NCBI GenBank assembly: GCA_002368665.1
Contig: DFEK01000001.1
Span: 62,001-126,000 of the forward strand
Length of the DNA stretch: 64,000 nt
Direction of reading: 5' to 3'
Origin: Lachnospiraceae bacterium UBA3804
Lineage (GTDB): Bacteria > Bacillota > Clostridia > Lachnospirales > Lachnospiraceae
The position numbers and the translations under genes were made by a program. The notes beneath the pieces were generated by a model. The model did no database searches. It was not told where the DNA came from and saw only the letters and a program-made list of their open reading frames with translations. Shown here one piece after another: positions 1 to 8,664 of this stretch (positions are counted from its first letter, which is position 1; each line of letters starts with the position of its first letter).

Positions 1-1
1 A

Positions 2-151
2 GATCCCCTTGAGAAGCTTGCTGCGAATGGTGAACTGATGTCTTACACCCATCGCGGTTTCTGGCAGTGTATGGACAATGCCAGAGAAAAAGGCATTCTT
101 GAGGATATGTGGGATGCAGGCAAAGCACCCTGGAAATGCTGGGAGGATTGA
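2..151 (+). CDS. rfbF: Glucose-1-phosphate cytidylyltransferase, C-terminal end (partial)
   Basis: Only the last 49 codons are present; the gene begins before the window. The readable end contains EKLAANGELMSYTHRGFWQC followed by WDAGKAPWKCW, which I recognise as the conserved C-terminus of RfbF/DdhA-type glucose-1-phosphate cytidylyltransferases. These convert CTP and glucose-1-phosphate to CDP-glucose in the cytoplasm. The assignment is reinforced by the next gene (rfbH) and by rfbG further down, which use CDP-glucose-derived intermediates. The stop codon is separated by one base from the rfbH start, so the genes are co-transcribed. Confidence 0.85.
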   Translation, partial: DPLEKLAANGELMSYTHRGFWQCMDNAREKGILEDMWDAGKAPWKCWED

Positions 152-152
152 A

Positions 153-1490
153 ATGTCCAAGTGGAACAATGAAGAAGAAGCCAGGAAAGAGATTCTCGGA
201 TTGGTAGAAGAATACTATCACGAATACAAAGAGCCAAAGAAGGCATTTGAGCCGGGAGACCGAATTAATTATGCATCCCGTGTTTTCGATGAGAAAGAGA
301 TGTGTAATCTGGTGGATTCGTCCCTGGAATTCTGGCTGACATCGGGAAGATATACCGAGCAATTTGAAAAGAAATTTGCGGAATACTTAAACGTTCGTTT
401 CTGCAGTCTGGTCAATTCCGGATCGAGTGCCAATCTGATTGCATTTATGGCGCTTACATCACCGCTTCTCGGACCGAGACAGATTAAGCCGGGAGATGAG
501 GTGATTACCGTAGCGGCCGGATTTCCCACGACGGTTACACCGGCGATCCAATACGGAGCTGTGCCGGTATTTATTGATGTGACAATTCCGCAGTACAATC
601 TTGATGTCAACAAATTGGAAGAAGCATTAAGCCCGAAAACCAAAGCTGTAATGGCAGCGCATACTTTGGGCAATCCTTTTGATTTGAAGGCAGTTAAAGA
701 ATTCTGCCAGAAACATAATCTCTGGCTTGTGGAAGATAACTGCGATGCACTGGGTTCCGTTTACAATATTGACGGTAAAGACTACTTAACCGGAACGGTT
801 GGTGATATCGGAACTTCTTCTTTCTATCCTCCGCATCATATGACCATGGGAGAGGGTGGCGCTGTTTATACAGATTCACCGTTACTTCATAAGATTATCC
901 GTTCCTTCCGTGATTGGGGCAGGGATTGTTCCTGTCCTTCGGGAAGAGATAATCTCTGTGGTCACCGCTTTGACAAACAATATGGTGAACTTCCTCTTGG
1001 ATACGATCATAAATATGTGTATTCCCATTTCGGATATAATTTAAAGGCAACCGATATGCAGGCAGCTATCGGCTGTGCACAGATTGAAAAATTTCCTACA
1101 TTTGTAGTTCGAAGGAAAGAAAACTTCAAACGTTTATGGAATGCATTGGAAGATGCACAGGATAAACTGATTCTTCCCGTTGCATGCGAGAACTCGGATC
1201 CTTCCTGGTTTGGATTCTTAATTACCTGCAAAGAAGGAATCGACAGAAAGAAAGTGGTTTCTTATATCGAAGGCAAGGGCGTGCAGACAAGAATGCTCTT
1301 TGCCGGAAATCTAACGAAACATCCCTGTTTCGATCAGATGAGAGCGGAAGGAAGGGGGTACCGTATTGTAGGTGAACTGACCAATACGGATACGATTATG
1401 AACAATTCATTCTGGGTGGGCGTTTATCCCGGAATGACGGATGATATGATTGATTATATGGCGAAAGTAATTAAAGAGGCGATTGTATAA
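153..1490 (+). CDS. rfbH: CDP-4-dehydro-6-deoxy-D-glucose 3-dehydrase (E1, RfbH)
   Basis: This 445-residue PLP/PMP enzyme of the DegT/aminotransferase fold removes the C3 hydroxyl of CDP-4-keto-6-deoxyglucose on the way to 3,6-dideoxyhexoses. Two hallmarks separate it from ordinary sugar aminotransferases. The PLP-lysine position is replaced by histidine in PPHHMTMGEGG, as in E1. The iron-sulfur cysteines are present as DCSCPSGRDNLC (C-X1-C-X7-C), plus an upstream cysteine in EDNCDALGS. The first spacing is about 61 residues, slightly longer than the C-X57-C described for the Yersinia enzyme. The start at 153 is chosen because GGGAGGA lies six bases upstream; an in-frame ATG at 78 lies inside rfbF and was rejected. 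It would need a reductase partner (E3), which is not seen here. Confidence 0.92.
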   Translation: MSKWNNEEEARKEILGLVEEYYHEYKEPKKAFEPGDRINYASRVFDEKEMCNLVDSSLEFWLTSGRYTEQFEKKFAEYLNVRFCSLVNSGSSANLIAFMALTSPLLGPRQIKPGDEVITVAAGFPTTVTPAIQYGAVPVFIDVTIPQYNLDVNKLEEALSPKTKAVMAAHTLGNPFDLKAVKEFCQKHNLWLVEDNCDALGSVYNIDGKDYLTGTVGDIGTSSFYPPHHMTMGEGGAVYTDSPLLHKIIRSFRDWGRDCSCPSGRDNLCGHRFDKQYGELPLGYDHKYVYSHFGYNLKATDMQAAIGCAQIEKFPTFVVRRKENFKRLWNALEDAQDKLILPVACENSDPSWFGFLITCKEGIDRKKVVSYIEGKGVQTRMLFAGNLTKHPCFDQMRAEGRGYRIVGELTNTDTIMNNSFWVGVYPGMTDDMIDYMAKVIKEAIV

Positions 1491-3115
1491 TGGGAAAGAT
1501 AAAACTGCTGGATTGTACATTAAGAGACGGAGCATATATCGTGGATTCCAAATTCGGAGATGCTGCCATTAAGGGTATCATTAAGAAATTGCAGGATGCC
1601 GGTGCAGATATCATCGAATGCGGGTGGCTGAAGGATAAACCACACGAGGAAGGAAGCTCTTTCTATCATCTGCCGGAAGAAGTGATTCCATACATGATTG
1701 AGAGAAAACCGGATCATGAATACGTTGTAATGATTGACTGGGACCGCTATAATCTCGACAATCTGCCGGTTTGTGATGGACAATCGATTGACGCAATCCG
1801 CGTGGTATTCCCTCAGACGAAATTCCGTGAAGGAATTTCGGTTGGCAGAAAGGTGAAAGAGAAAGGATATACTCTCTATTTCCAGGCAGCCAATACTCTG
1901 GCATATTCCGACGAAGAATTAAAAGAACTTGCGGAAGAAGTGAATGCTTCAGGTGCAAAGAGTTTATCCGTGGTTGATACATTCGGTGCAATGTACGAAG
2001 AGGATTTGAATCGGATTGTTTCCGTTCTCGATAAGGAACTGAATGCGGACATTGCCATCGGTTTCCATTCCCATAATAACCAACAACTTGCGTTCTCCAA
2101 TGCGATTCATTTCGTGAAACTGTTGAAGGACACCGAACGAACTGCGGTAGTGGATTCTTCCCTTTGCGGAATGGGAAGAGGCGCCGGAAATGCCACTACG
2201 GAGCTGATTGCTAATTACTTAAATACCAAGTGTGGCACACACTATGACATGAATGCAATCATGGATGCAATCGACATCTATATGAAACCGTTTGAAGAAA
2301 ACTTCTCCTGGGGATATTCGACGGAGTATTGTATCGCCGGAATGTATTGCTGTCATGTAAACAATATTGCATATCTGACCAAGAACCATCGTACCTCTGC
2401 CAAGGATATGCGCAATATCATTGCATCTCTTTCCGAAGAAGATCGAAGAAAATATGATTACGACCTTCTGGAGGCTAAGTATATTGAGAATCAGAATCAT
2501 AAAGTAGATGACGAAGCAGCATTCCTTGCATTAAAGGATAAACTTTCGAATCAAAAGATTGTTCTGATTGCTCCCGGCAAATCATCCGTCACCGAAAGAG
2601 AGAATATCGTAGCCGAAATCGATAACCTTCGTAAAGAAGGATCGGTATCCGTTATAGCGGTTAATGCGTTGTTGAAAGAATATGACGGAGTTTATGATAC
2701 ACTTTTCCTTACAAACAACGCGCGGTATGAATATGCGAAGGAAACGAGGAGGGAACTCTTTGATACCGTATCGAAGATCCTTCTTTCCAGTGTGAAGAAA
2801 GAGGGCGATGAGAAAGAAACCGTAATCGGTTTTGAAAGAGCCATCAAGCGCGGTTGGGATCACTTCGACAATGCAGTCATTTGTGCTCTTAGACTGCTTC
2901 GTAAATTGGAAGTGAAAGAAGTCTATATTGCCGGTTTTGACGGTTTTAAGCAGACCTATAACGAAAGTTATGCGGATGCGTCCCTTCCGACTATTAACCC
3001 CGGAAAGAAGTGGGAAGAGTTAAACGAAGAGATCAAGGAAATGTTTGCGGATGTGAAGGCCGCTTCGCCGAATATGCAGATTCATTTCCTGACAGAAAGC
3101 TTATACGAGCAATAA
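1490..3115 (+). CDS. HMGL-like (DRE-TIM) aldolase domain fused to an unknown Rossmann-like C-terminal domain
   Basis: A 541-residue protein whose ATG overlaps the rfbH stop by one base. Residues 1 to about 300 form a pyruvate-aldolase TIM barrel of the 4-hydroxy-2-oxovalerate aldolase/homocitrate synthase superfamily. Visible motifs are LDCTLRDGAY at the N-terminus and the metal-ligand pair HSHNNQQ near residue 193. Residues about 340-541 (starting KIVLIAPGKSS) look like a separate alpha/beta domain resembling MptE-like/DUF115 domains, with VKEVYIAGFDGFKQTY near the end. The family normally cleaves or joins pyruvate or acetyl units and aldehydes. In this operon it directly precedes a ThDP enzyme, so it may supply or process a short 2-oxo acid used to modify the dideoxysugar. 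Substrate is unknown. Confidence 0.75.
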   Translation: MGKIKLLDCTLRDGAYIVDSKFGDAAIKGIIKKLQDAGADIIECGWLKDKPHEEGSSFYHLPEEVIPYMIERKPDHEYVVMIDWDRYNLDNLPVCDGQSIDAIRVVFPQTKFREGISVGRKVKEKGYTLYFQAANTLAYSDEELKELAEEVNASGAKSLSVVDTFGAMYEEDLNRIVSVLDKELNADIAIGFHSHNNQQLAFSNAIHFVKLLKDTERTAVVDSSLCGMGRGAGNATTELIANYLNTKCGTHYDMNAIMDAIDIYMKPFEENFSWGYSTEYCIAGMYCCHVNNIAYLTKNHRTSAKDMRNIIASLSEEDRRKYDYDLLEAKYIENQNHKVDDEAAFLALKDKLSNQKIVLIAPGKSSVTERENIVAEIDNLRKEGSVSVIAVNALLKEYDGVYDTLFLTNNARYEYAKETRRELFDTVSKILLSSVKKEGDEKETVIGFERAIKRGWDHFDNAVICALRLLRKLEVKEVYIAGFDGFKQTYNESYADASLPTINPGKKWEELNEEIKEMFADVKAASPNMQIHFLTESLYEQ

Positions 3116-3136
3116 AAACGAAAGAGACAGTTTAAG

Positions 3137-4918
3137 ATGAAAATATCGGATTATATCATGGAATTCATAGCTTCCCTGGGCGTAGATAAAGTATTCTGCG
3201 TAACCGGTGGAGGCGCAATGCATATGAATCATTCGCTTGGCCAGAGTAAAAAACTGACGGGCGTTTATATGATTCATGAGCAGGGCGCATCGATTGCTGC
3301 GGAAAGTTATGCAAGAATCCATGAAGGATACGGCGCATGCCTGGTAACTTCCGGACCCGGAGCAACCAACGCGCTTACCGGACTTGTGGGTGCGTATATT
3401 GATTCCATTCCGGTAATCTACATTTCCGGACAGGCTAAAAGAGCAGATTTGGTCGGAAACCAGGGAATTCGCCAGTTCGGAATTCAGGAAGTGAACATCA
3501 TATCCATGGTGGGATCCTACAGCAAATATGCCGTACAGATTGCTAAGCCGGAAGATATCCGTTATGAGCTGGAGAAAGCATCAGCCATTGCAGTGAACGG
3601 CCGGCCCGGTCCGGTCTGGATCGATGTACCACTGGATATTCAGGCATCCGAAGTTGATGTTGACAATCTCCCTTCTTACGACACTTCTGAATTAGAACAG
3701 TATCCCCTGGCGGATGAGACGGTAACGAAGGTGATTGAAGCATTAAATGAAGCCAAGAAACCGGTTATGGTGCTTGGGCATGGTATACGCTTGGGACATG
3801 CGGCAGACGAGGCAAGGGAGTTATACAATGCCCTTGGTATTCCTGTGCTGACTTCCTGGAACGGTGTCGATCTGATTGAGGAAGATCATCCTCTGTACTA
3901 TGGAAGACCCGGAGCTGTAGGACAGCGTGCGGCAAATTTAATTGAACAGGGAGCTGACCTTGTGCTGACTATCGGGACCAGATTGAACCTCTTAAGCACG
4001 GGTTACAATTTCGATTCCTTCCTGGCAAATGCAAAGCACATCATGGTGGATATCGATATTCACGAAATGGAGAAAAAGAGCGTTCATCCCTGGATGAAGG
4101 TACAGTGCGATGCAAAGGAGTTTATTACTATACTCTTGCAGAGAATCAAAGAAGTGAAGATCGGTGATATTTCCACTTGGAAAAATCACTGCGATGAACT
4201 TCGACAAAAATATCCGACCTTTATTCCGGAGCAGGAACCGAGGGAGGGATATGTTTCCACATATCATCTTGTAAAGAGTGTATCCGACAAAATGACTTCG
4301 GATGATATTTTCCAGTTTACCTCATCCGGAACCAGCGCGGATATCTCCATGAAAACATTTGAGATCAAGTGGGGGCAAAGAGCATTCCTGACGAAGGGAC
4401 TCGCAGCAATGGGATATGATGTTCCCGCATCCATCGGAAGTTGTATCGCTTCGGGTGGAAAACGCACAGTATGCATTACCGGTGACGGAAGCATTGCCAT
4501 GAATATGCAGGAGTTGGAAGTCGTGAAACGACTGCATCTTCCTGTCAAAACATTTGTTGTGGACAATGCCGGATACAGTATGATCTACCAGTCACAGAAC
4601 GGTAATTTCAAAGGAGAACTGACCGGTTGTACCGAAGAGACAGGACTTTCCCTTCCGGATATGTGCAAAGTTGCAAAGGCGTTCGGAATCCGTTCGGCTC
4701 ATATTGAAACGGAAGAGGAATTGGATCGTGTTGTATCCGAAATCTTAGAAGGTAATGATCCTGCGATTTGTACAGTGAAAGCGGATATCACGCAGAAGAT
4801 TCTTCCCAAACAGGTGAATTACATGAAAGAAGACGGACAGATGGCCAGCCGTCCGATTGAGGATATGGCACCGCTTCTGGAACGGGATGAGTTAAAGAAA
4901 GCATTGGAACAGGAATAG
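3137..4918 (+). CDS. Thiamine-diphosphate-dependent enzyme, acetolactate-synthase-like
   Basis: A 593-residue protein with the full three-domain layout of the acetolactate synthase/pyruvate oxidase family. The N-terminal pyrimidine domain has the catalytic glutamate in YMIHEQGASIAAESYAR and the signature LVTSGPGATNALTGL. The middle domain follows (about 190-330). The C-terminal PP domain has the ThDP/Mg motif GDGSIAMNMQELE ending in VVDNAGYS. Position inside a CDP-3,6-dideoxyhexose operon suggests a role like YerE, the ThDP enzyme that adds a two-carbon unit from pyruvate to CDP-3,6-dideoxy-4-keto-glucose in yersiniose A synthesis, rather than valine/isoleucine synthesis; no small regulatory subunit (IlvN) follows. 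That role is inference. Confidence 0.8.
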   Translation: MKISDYIMEFIASLGVDKVFCVTGGGAMHMNHSLGQSKKLTGVYMIHEQGASIAAESYARIHEGYGACLVTSGPGATNALTGLVGAYIDSIPVIYISGQAKRADLVGNQGIRQFGIQEVNIISMVGSYSKYAVQIAKPEDIRYELEKASAIAVNGRPGPVWIDVPLDIQASEVDVDNLPSYDTSELEQYPLADETVTKVIEALNEAKKPVMVLGHGIRLGHAADEARELYNALGIPVLTSWNGVDLIEEDHPLYYGRPGAVGQRAANLIEQGADLVLTIGTRLNLLSTGYNFDSFLANAKHIMVDIDIHEMEKKSVHPWMKVQCDAKEFITILLQRIKEVKIGDISTWKNHCDELRQKYPTFIPEQEPREGYVSTYHLVKSVSDKMTSDDIFQFTSSGTSADISMKTFEIKWGQRAFLTKGLAAMGYDVPASIGSCIASGGKRTVCITGDGSIAMNMQELEVVKRLHLPVKTFVVDNAGYSMIYQSQNGNFKGELTGCTEETGLSLPDMCKVAKAFGIRSAHIETEEELDRVVSEILEGNDPAICTVKADITQKILPKQVNYMKEDGQMASRPIEDMAPLLERDELKKALEQE

Positions 4919-4928
4919 AGGATGCAAA

Positions 4929-5576
4929 ATGGGTTATAAATTGGCAATTTTTGATCTGGACGGAACACTTCTTGATACCACGCAGGGAGTGATTGAGTGT
5001 GTAGAGAATGCTGCGAAAGAATTGGGCTTTCCCAAGAAGGATATGTCGGAGCTGATTACCTTTATCGGACCGCCCCTGCAGGATTCATTTCCAAGGGTTT
5101 ACGGATGTGATAAAGATAAGGCGGATGAGGCTACGGCGATCTTTCGTAAATACTATAGCGGAGGCTTGATGTATCATGCCAAGCCGTATGACGGAATCCT
5201 GGAACAGTGTGAACACTTAAAAGATGCAGGCGTTCTTCTTGCTGTAGCAACATACAAGAAAGAAGAGTATGCACTGGATCTTCTAAAACATTTTGGGTTT
5301 GACCAATATCTGGATGTAATTCGTGGAGCGGATAAGGACAATCATCTGACCAAGAAGGATATTATCGAACTTTGTGTGAAGGAAGCCGGTGTTTCCAAGA
5401 AAGAGTCGGTTTTGATCGGAGATACTCTCTTTGATGCTAAGGGTGCAAGTGAGGCAGGAGTTGATTTCATTGCAGTGACCTATGGGTTCGGATTTCATGA
5501 TCCTGCGGATTTTTCCGAGTATCCGTATATCGGTGTGGCGGAATTTACGGATGAAATTGAGTGGATGATTAAATGA
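4929..5576 (+). CDS. HAD-superfamily hydrolase, subfamily IA
   Basis: A 215-residue cytoplasmic phosphatase-type protein. Motif I is FDLDGTLLDT (nucleophile and acid/base aspartates), a cap domain covers roughly residues 15-85, motif II is LLAVATYKK, the motif III lysine lies in KKDI, and motif IV is VLIGDTLFDAKGA. The family includes phosphoglycolate phosphatase and beta-phosphoglucomutase; the substrate cannot be read from sequence. The start has AGAGGA seven bases upstream. Its end overlaps the next gene by four bases (ATGA), indicating translational coupling within the glycan operon, so a sugar or short-chain phosphate is a likely substrate. Confidence 0.85.
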   Translation: MGYKLAIFDLDGTLLDTTQGVIECVENAAKELGFPKKDMSELITFIGPPLQDSFPRVYGCDKDKADEATAIFRKYYSGGLMYHAKPYDGILEQCEHLKDAGVLLAVATYKKEEYALDLLKHFGFDQYLDVIRGADKDNHLTKKDIIELCVKEAGVSKKESVLIGDTLFDAKGASEAGVDFIAVTYGFGFHDPADFSEYPYIGVAEFTDEIEWMIK

Positions 5577-6538
5577 AAGTAGTGATTACGGGCCCTACCG
5601 GGGCAATCGGACATGCCATAATTGAAGAATGCATTGCTTCGGGATATGAAGTTCTGGCAATCTGCCGGAAAGATTCCGTGCGGAATAAAACGATCCCCGT
5701 TCATCCTCTTGTTCGTATCGTGAAAGCGGATGTAGAAGAGTATTCCAAGGGCCTGGAGGGAAAAAGCCTTGATGAACTGAAGCGTACCTACGGAAGTTTC
5801 GATGTGTTCTTTCATCTGGCATGGAGAGGAACAACCGGAGCAGACCGGATGGATACGGCGCTTCAGGAAGAGAATGTGCACTTTGCATTGGATGCGGTGA
5901 AAATGGCGTATGCTTTGGGCTGTCGGACTTTTATCGGTGCGGGATCCCAGGCGGAATACGGAAGAGTGGAAGGCGTACTGGAAGGTGATACTCCCACACA
6001 TCCGGAGAATGAATACGGTAGATGTAAACTTCTTGCCGGGATTAAAACCAGAGAACTATGTGAAGAACTTGGTATGCGTCATATCTGGACCAGAGTACTT
6101 TCCGTGTACGGACCGTTCGACGGAGAGAAATCCATGATCATTTCTTCCATACGGAAAATGATAAGCGGAGAGCGGGCATCCTTTACGAAAGGTGAGCAGG
6201 AGTGGGATTATCTTTATGCTTCCGATGCGGGCAGGGCTTTTGTTCTTCTTGCTGAGAAAGGCATAGCGGGTAAGACTTACGTCATAGGAAGCGGCAAATG
6301 TCATAAACTATATGAGTATATCGATGTTTTGGCCGATGAAGTCAATAAGCAGGCCGGTATACAACCGGACGTCGGTTTGGGTGATATTCCTTACGGGGAG
6401 AAACAGGTTATGATGCTCTGTGCGGATATTACGGAGCTTGGCCGGGATACGGGATTTGCTCCGGAAGTATCCTTCCAAGAGGGAATAGCGGAAACAATCC
6501 GGTATGTTATACAAACGACGGTATCGAACCGGTCATAG
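5573..6538 (+). CDS. NAD(P)-dependent sugar epimerase/reductase (extended SDR)
   Basis: A 321-residue extended short-chain dehydrogenase. The nucleotide-binding motif TGPTGAIGHA is at the N-terminus, the active-site serine region is IGAGSQAEYG, and the catalytic Tyr-Lys pair is in ENEYGRCKLL; a sugar-binding segment follows (VLSVYGPFDG). The family acts on NDP-sugars as epimerases, dehydratases or 4-ketoreductases. Its place between the ThDP enzyme/HAD pair and rfbG makes it the best candidate for the final 4-keto reduction of the CDP-dideoxysugar, comparable to abequose or paratose synthases or to YerF. The exact stereochemistry cannot be inferred. Confidence 0.85.
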   Translation: MKVVITGPTGAIGHAIIEECIASGYEVLAICRKDSVRNKTIPVHPLVRIVKADVEEYSKGLEGKSLDELKRTYGSFDVFFHLAWRGTTGADRMDTALQEENVHFALDAVKMAYALGCRTFIGAGSQAEYGRVEGVLEGDTPTHPENEYGRCKLLAGIKTRELCEELGMRHIWTRVLSVYGPFDGEKSMIISSIRKMISGERASFTKGEQEWDYLYASDAGRAFVLLAEKGIAGKTYVIGSGKCHKLYEYIDVLADEVNKQAGIQPDVGLGDIPYGEKQVMMLCADITELGRDTGFAPEVSFQEGIAETIRYVIQTTVSNRS

Positions 6539-6556
6539 AGTTGGAGAGGGAAACGA

Positions 6557-7651
6557 ATGAGTCAATTGGAAGAGTTTTATCGCGGAAAGAAAGTGTTGAT
6601 CACCGGACATACCGGATTTAAAGGTGCCTGGATGTGCAAGGTGCTGCTGGAACTGGGAGCAGTAGTATCGGGCTATGCATTAAATCCGCCAACCGATCCG
6701 AATCTGTTTGAGTTATGTAAACTTGAAGAACGGATTCATTCCCATGAAGGTGATATCAGGGATCTGGAGCACTTAAAAGAGGTCTTTGCCAAGGAACAGC
6801 CGGAGATTGTAATCCACATGGCAGCCCAGCCACTGGTTCGGGAGTCTTATAAAGAACCCGTATACACCTATGATGTGAATGTCATGGGTACGGTTAATGT
6901 GCTGGAATGTGTCAGACTAACCGACTCGGTCAAATCGTTCGTAAACGTAACTACAGATAAGGTTTATCGTAATTTTGAGTGGGAGAGAGGATATAAGGAA
7001 GATGATATTCTAAACGGATTTGATCCGTATTCCAATTCCAAATCCTGTTCGGAACTTGTTACTTCTTCCTATAAGAATTCGTTCTTTGGCGGAGAAAGCG
7101 GAAAGATGGATAGTGGAAGGTTTGTTGCGGTTTCCACGGTCCGCGCAGGAAATGTACTCGGCGGAGGAGATTTTGCTACGGACCGCATCATTCCGGATTG
7201 CATCCGTGCGGTATCTGCGTTGAAACCAATTGTGGTACGAAATCCGTATTCCACCAGACCCTATCAGCACGTACTGGAGCCTGTATGCGCATATCTTACC
7301 GTTGCGATGGAACAGTTAAAGAATATTACCAAGGCGGGAAATTATAATATCGGACCGGCCGATGAAGATTGTTTAAATACCGGAGAACTTGTGAACCTCT
7401 TCTGCGAGAAATGGAATGCAATCCGACCGAATGAAGCAGTAAGAGAAGATAAACCGGACGGGGGGCCTCACGAGGCGGGACTTCTGAAACTGGACAGCAC
7501 CAAGATCCGTGAAACTTTTGGAATCAAAGGAAAATGGCATATGGACGAGGTGATGGAAAGAATCGTGGAATGGAATGTTTCTTACTTGTCCGGAGAGGAT
7601 GTAAATCCTGTGACGGAGAAACAAATTAGAGAATATATACAAAAACCATAA
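6557..7651 (+). CDS. rfbG: CDP-glucose 4,6-dehydratase
   Basis: A 364-residue extended SDR converting CDP-glucose to CDP-4-keto-6-deoxyglucose with bound NAD+. Recognisable features are LITGHTGFKGAWM (a GxxGxxG variant typical of RfbG), MAAQPLVRESY, TTDKVYRNFEW (a signature of the CDP-glucose dehydratase branch) and the active-site tyrosine in DPYSNSKSCSEL. It is the last gene of the glycan operon; GAGAGGG lies upstream of the ATG. It provides the substrate of RfbH, so the gene order along the DNA does not follow the reaction order. No strong terminator is visible in the 60 bases after it. Confidence 0.92.
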   Translation: MSQLEEFYRGKKVLITGHTGFKGAWMCKVLLELGAVVSGYALNPPTDPNLFELCKLEERIHSHEGDIRDLEHLKEVFAKEQPEIVIHMAAQPLVRESYKEPVYTYDVNVMGTVNVLECVRLTDSVKSFVNVTTDKVYRNFEWERGYKEDDILNGFDPYSNSKSCSELVTSSYKNSFFGGESGKMDSGRFVAVSTVRAGNVLGGGDFATDRIIPDCIRAVSALKPIVVRNPYSTRPYQHVLEPVCAYLTVAMEQLKNITKAGNYNIGPADEDCLNTGELVNLFCEKWNAIRPNEAVREDKPDGGPHEAGLLKLDSTKIRETFGIKGKWHMDEVMERIVEWNVSYLSGEDVNPVTEKQIREYIQKP

Positions 7652-7710
7652 TTTGATTATGTGGAAAATCTACAAAGTTTTGTGTGATTTTTTGAAATAA
7701 CAATTTTTTC

Positions 7711-7739
7711 TTGCCGATATTATTGATATTTGCTATAAT
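7711..7739 (+). promoter_or_regulatory. Sigma-A promoter for the pilus operon
   Basis: TTGCCG at 7711-7716 and TATAAT at 7734-7739 are separated by exactly 17 bases, and TG at 7731-7732 gives an extended -10. It lies about 45 bases upstream of the prepilin peptidase start and separates the pilus genes from the glycan operon. Confidence 0.75.
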
Positions 7740-7785
7740 TTCAATAATTGGATAAATGGGCGAAGTATGCGCTCGAAAGGGGAAA

Positions 7786-8598
7786 ATGGGCGATTTTCTG
7801 TTTATTGGACAAAATGCAATCATATTACTTTTTGTGTTTCTTTTCCTAGTTGGAATCGTAGTCGGAAGTTTTCTGAATGTGCTGATTTTCCGTATTCCCC
7901 TGAAAGAAGACATCGCAGTCGAAAGATCTCACTGCATGCACTGCGGTCACATCCTTTCCTGGTATGAACTGATTCCTTTGATCAGCTGGATTATCCAGGG
8001 AGGAAAGTGCAGATCCTGCAAGGCAAAGATTTCCCCTCAGTATCCGATTGTGGAAGCTTTGAATGCAATCCTTTGGATCGGAGTAGTTCTTATTTGGGGA
8101 CTTCGCTGGGAAACCATCCTTTTCTGCATTTGTTCTTCCATATTAATTGTCCTTGCAGTAATTGATGAACGAACGCAGGAGATTCCGATCGGTCTGAATA
8201 TCGCAATTGCCATTCTCGGTGTAGCCAGAGTGATTCTGGTTCTGACGAAGCAGGCAACCGCAAGCGGACCGTGGTATGAATATGTAATCGGTGCATTTGT
8301 GGTAAGCGGACTCTTCCTGATCATTGTACTGGTTACCAAAGGAAGAGGAATGGGTGGCGGTGATGTAAAACTCATGGCTGCCGCAGGACTTTTGCTTGGA
8401 TGGAAACACATCCTGTTAGCTATGATGATTGGATGCATCCTCGGTTCGGTGATCCACATTATCCGGATGAATGTTAATAAGAAGAAAGAACATGTTTTGG
8501 CATTCGGTCCTTATCTTGCAGCGGGTATTTACCTTACCATTCTTTTCGGAAATCCGATTATCCAGTGGTATTTGGGATTCTTCCAGAAAGCACAATAA
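7786..8598 (+). CDS. pilD: Prepilin peptidase / N-methyltransferase (type IV leader peptidase)
   Basis: A polytopic membrane aspartyl protease that cleaves the leader of type IV prepilins and methylates the new N-terminus. It has the N-terminal zinc-type cysteines CMHCGH and CRSCKA, and the two catalytic aspartates in VIDERTQEIP and GMGGGDVKLM; several hydrophobic segments span the whole chain. The ATG at 7786 (about 270 residues) is preferred over the ATG at 7756 because it follows AAAGGGG directly and gives the usual short N-terminus before the first membrane segment; the spacing is short, so the start is not certain. Four prepilin-like substrates are encoded downstream. Confidence 0.9.
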   Translation: MGDFLFIGQNAIILLFVFLFLVGIVVGSFLNVLIFRIPLKEDIAVERSHCMHCGHILSWYELIPLISWIIQGGKCRSCKAKISPQYPIVEALNAILWIGVVLIWGLRWETILFCICSSILIVLAVIDERTQEIPIGLNIAIAILGVARVILVLTKQATASGPWYEYVIGAFVVSGLFLIIVLVTKGRGMGGGDVKLMAAAGLLLGWKHILLAMMIGCILGSVIHIIRMNVNKKKEHVLAFGPYLAAGIYLTILFGNPIIQWYLGFFQKAQ

Positions 8599-8606
8599 CG
8601 TAATTA

Positions 8607-8623
8607 ATCCGGCATAGCCGGCT
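8607..8623 (+). other. Short GC hairpin between pilD and pilM
   Basis: CCGGC (8609-8613) and GCCGG (8617-8621) form a small stem with an ATA loop. No T-run follows, so it is not a convincing terminator; it may adjust expression or mRNA decay between the two genes. Confidence 0.35.
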
Positions 8624-8664
8624 TAATAAATAAACACAAGACTTTAATGAAAGGGGACGAAATA

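Noticed and set aside
3137..4918. Acetolactate synthase of branched amino-acid synthesis (ilvB)
   Set aside because: No ilvN, ilvC or leu genes are nearby and the gene sits within a CDP-sugar operon; the catalytic family is right but the pathway assignment is not supported.
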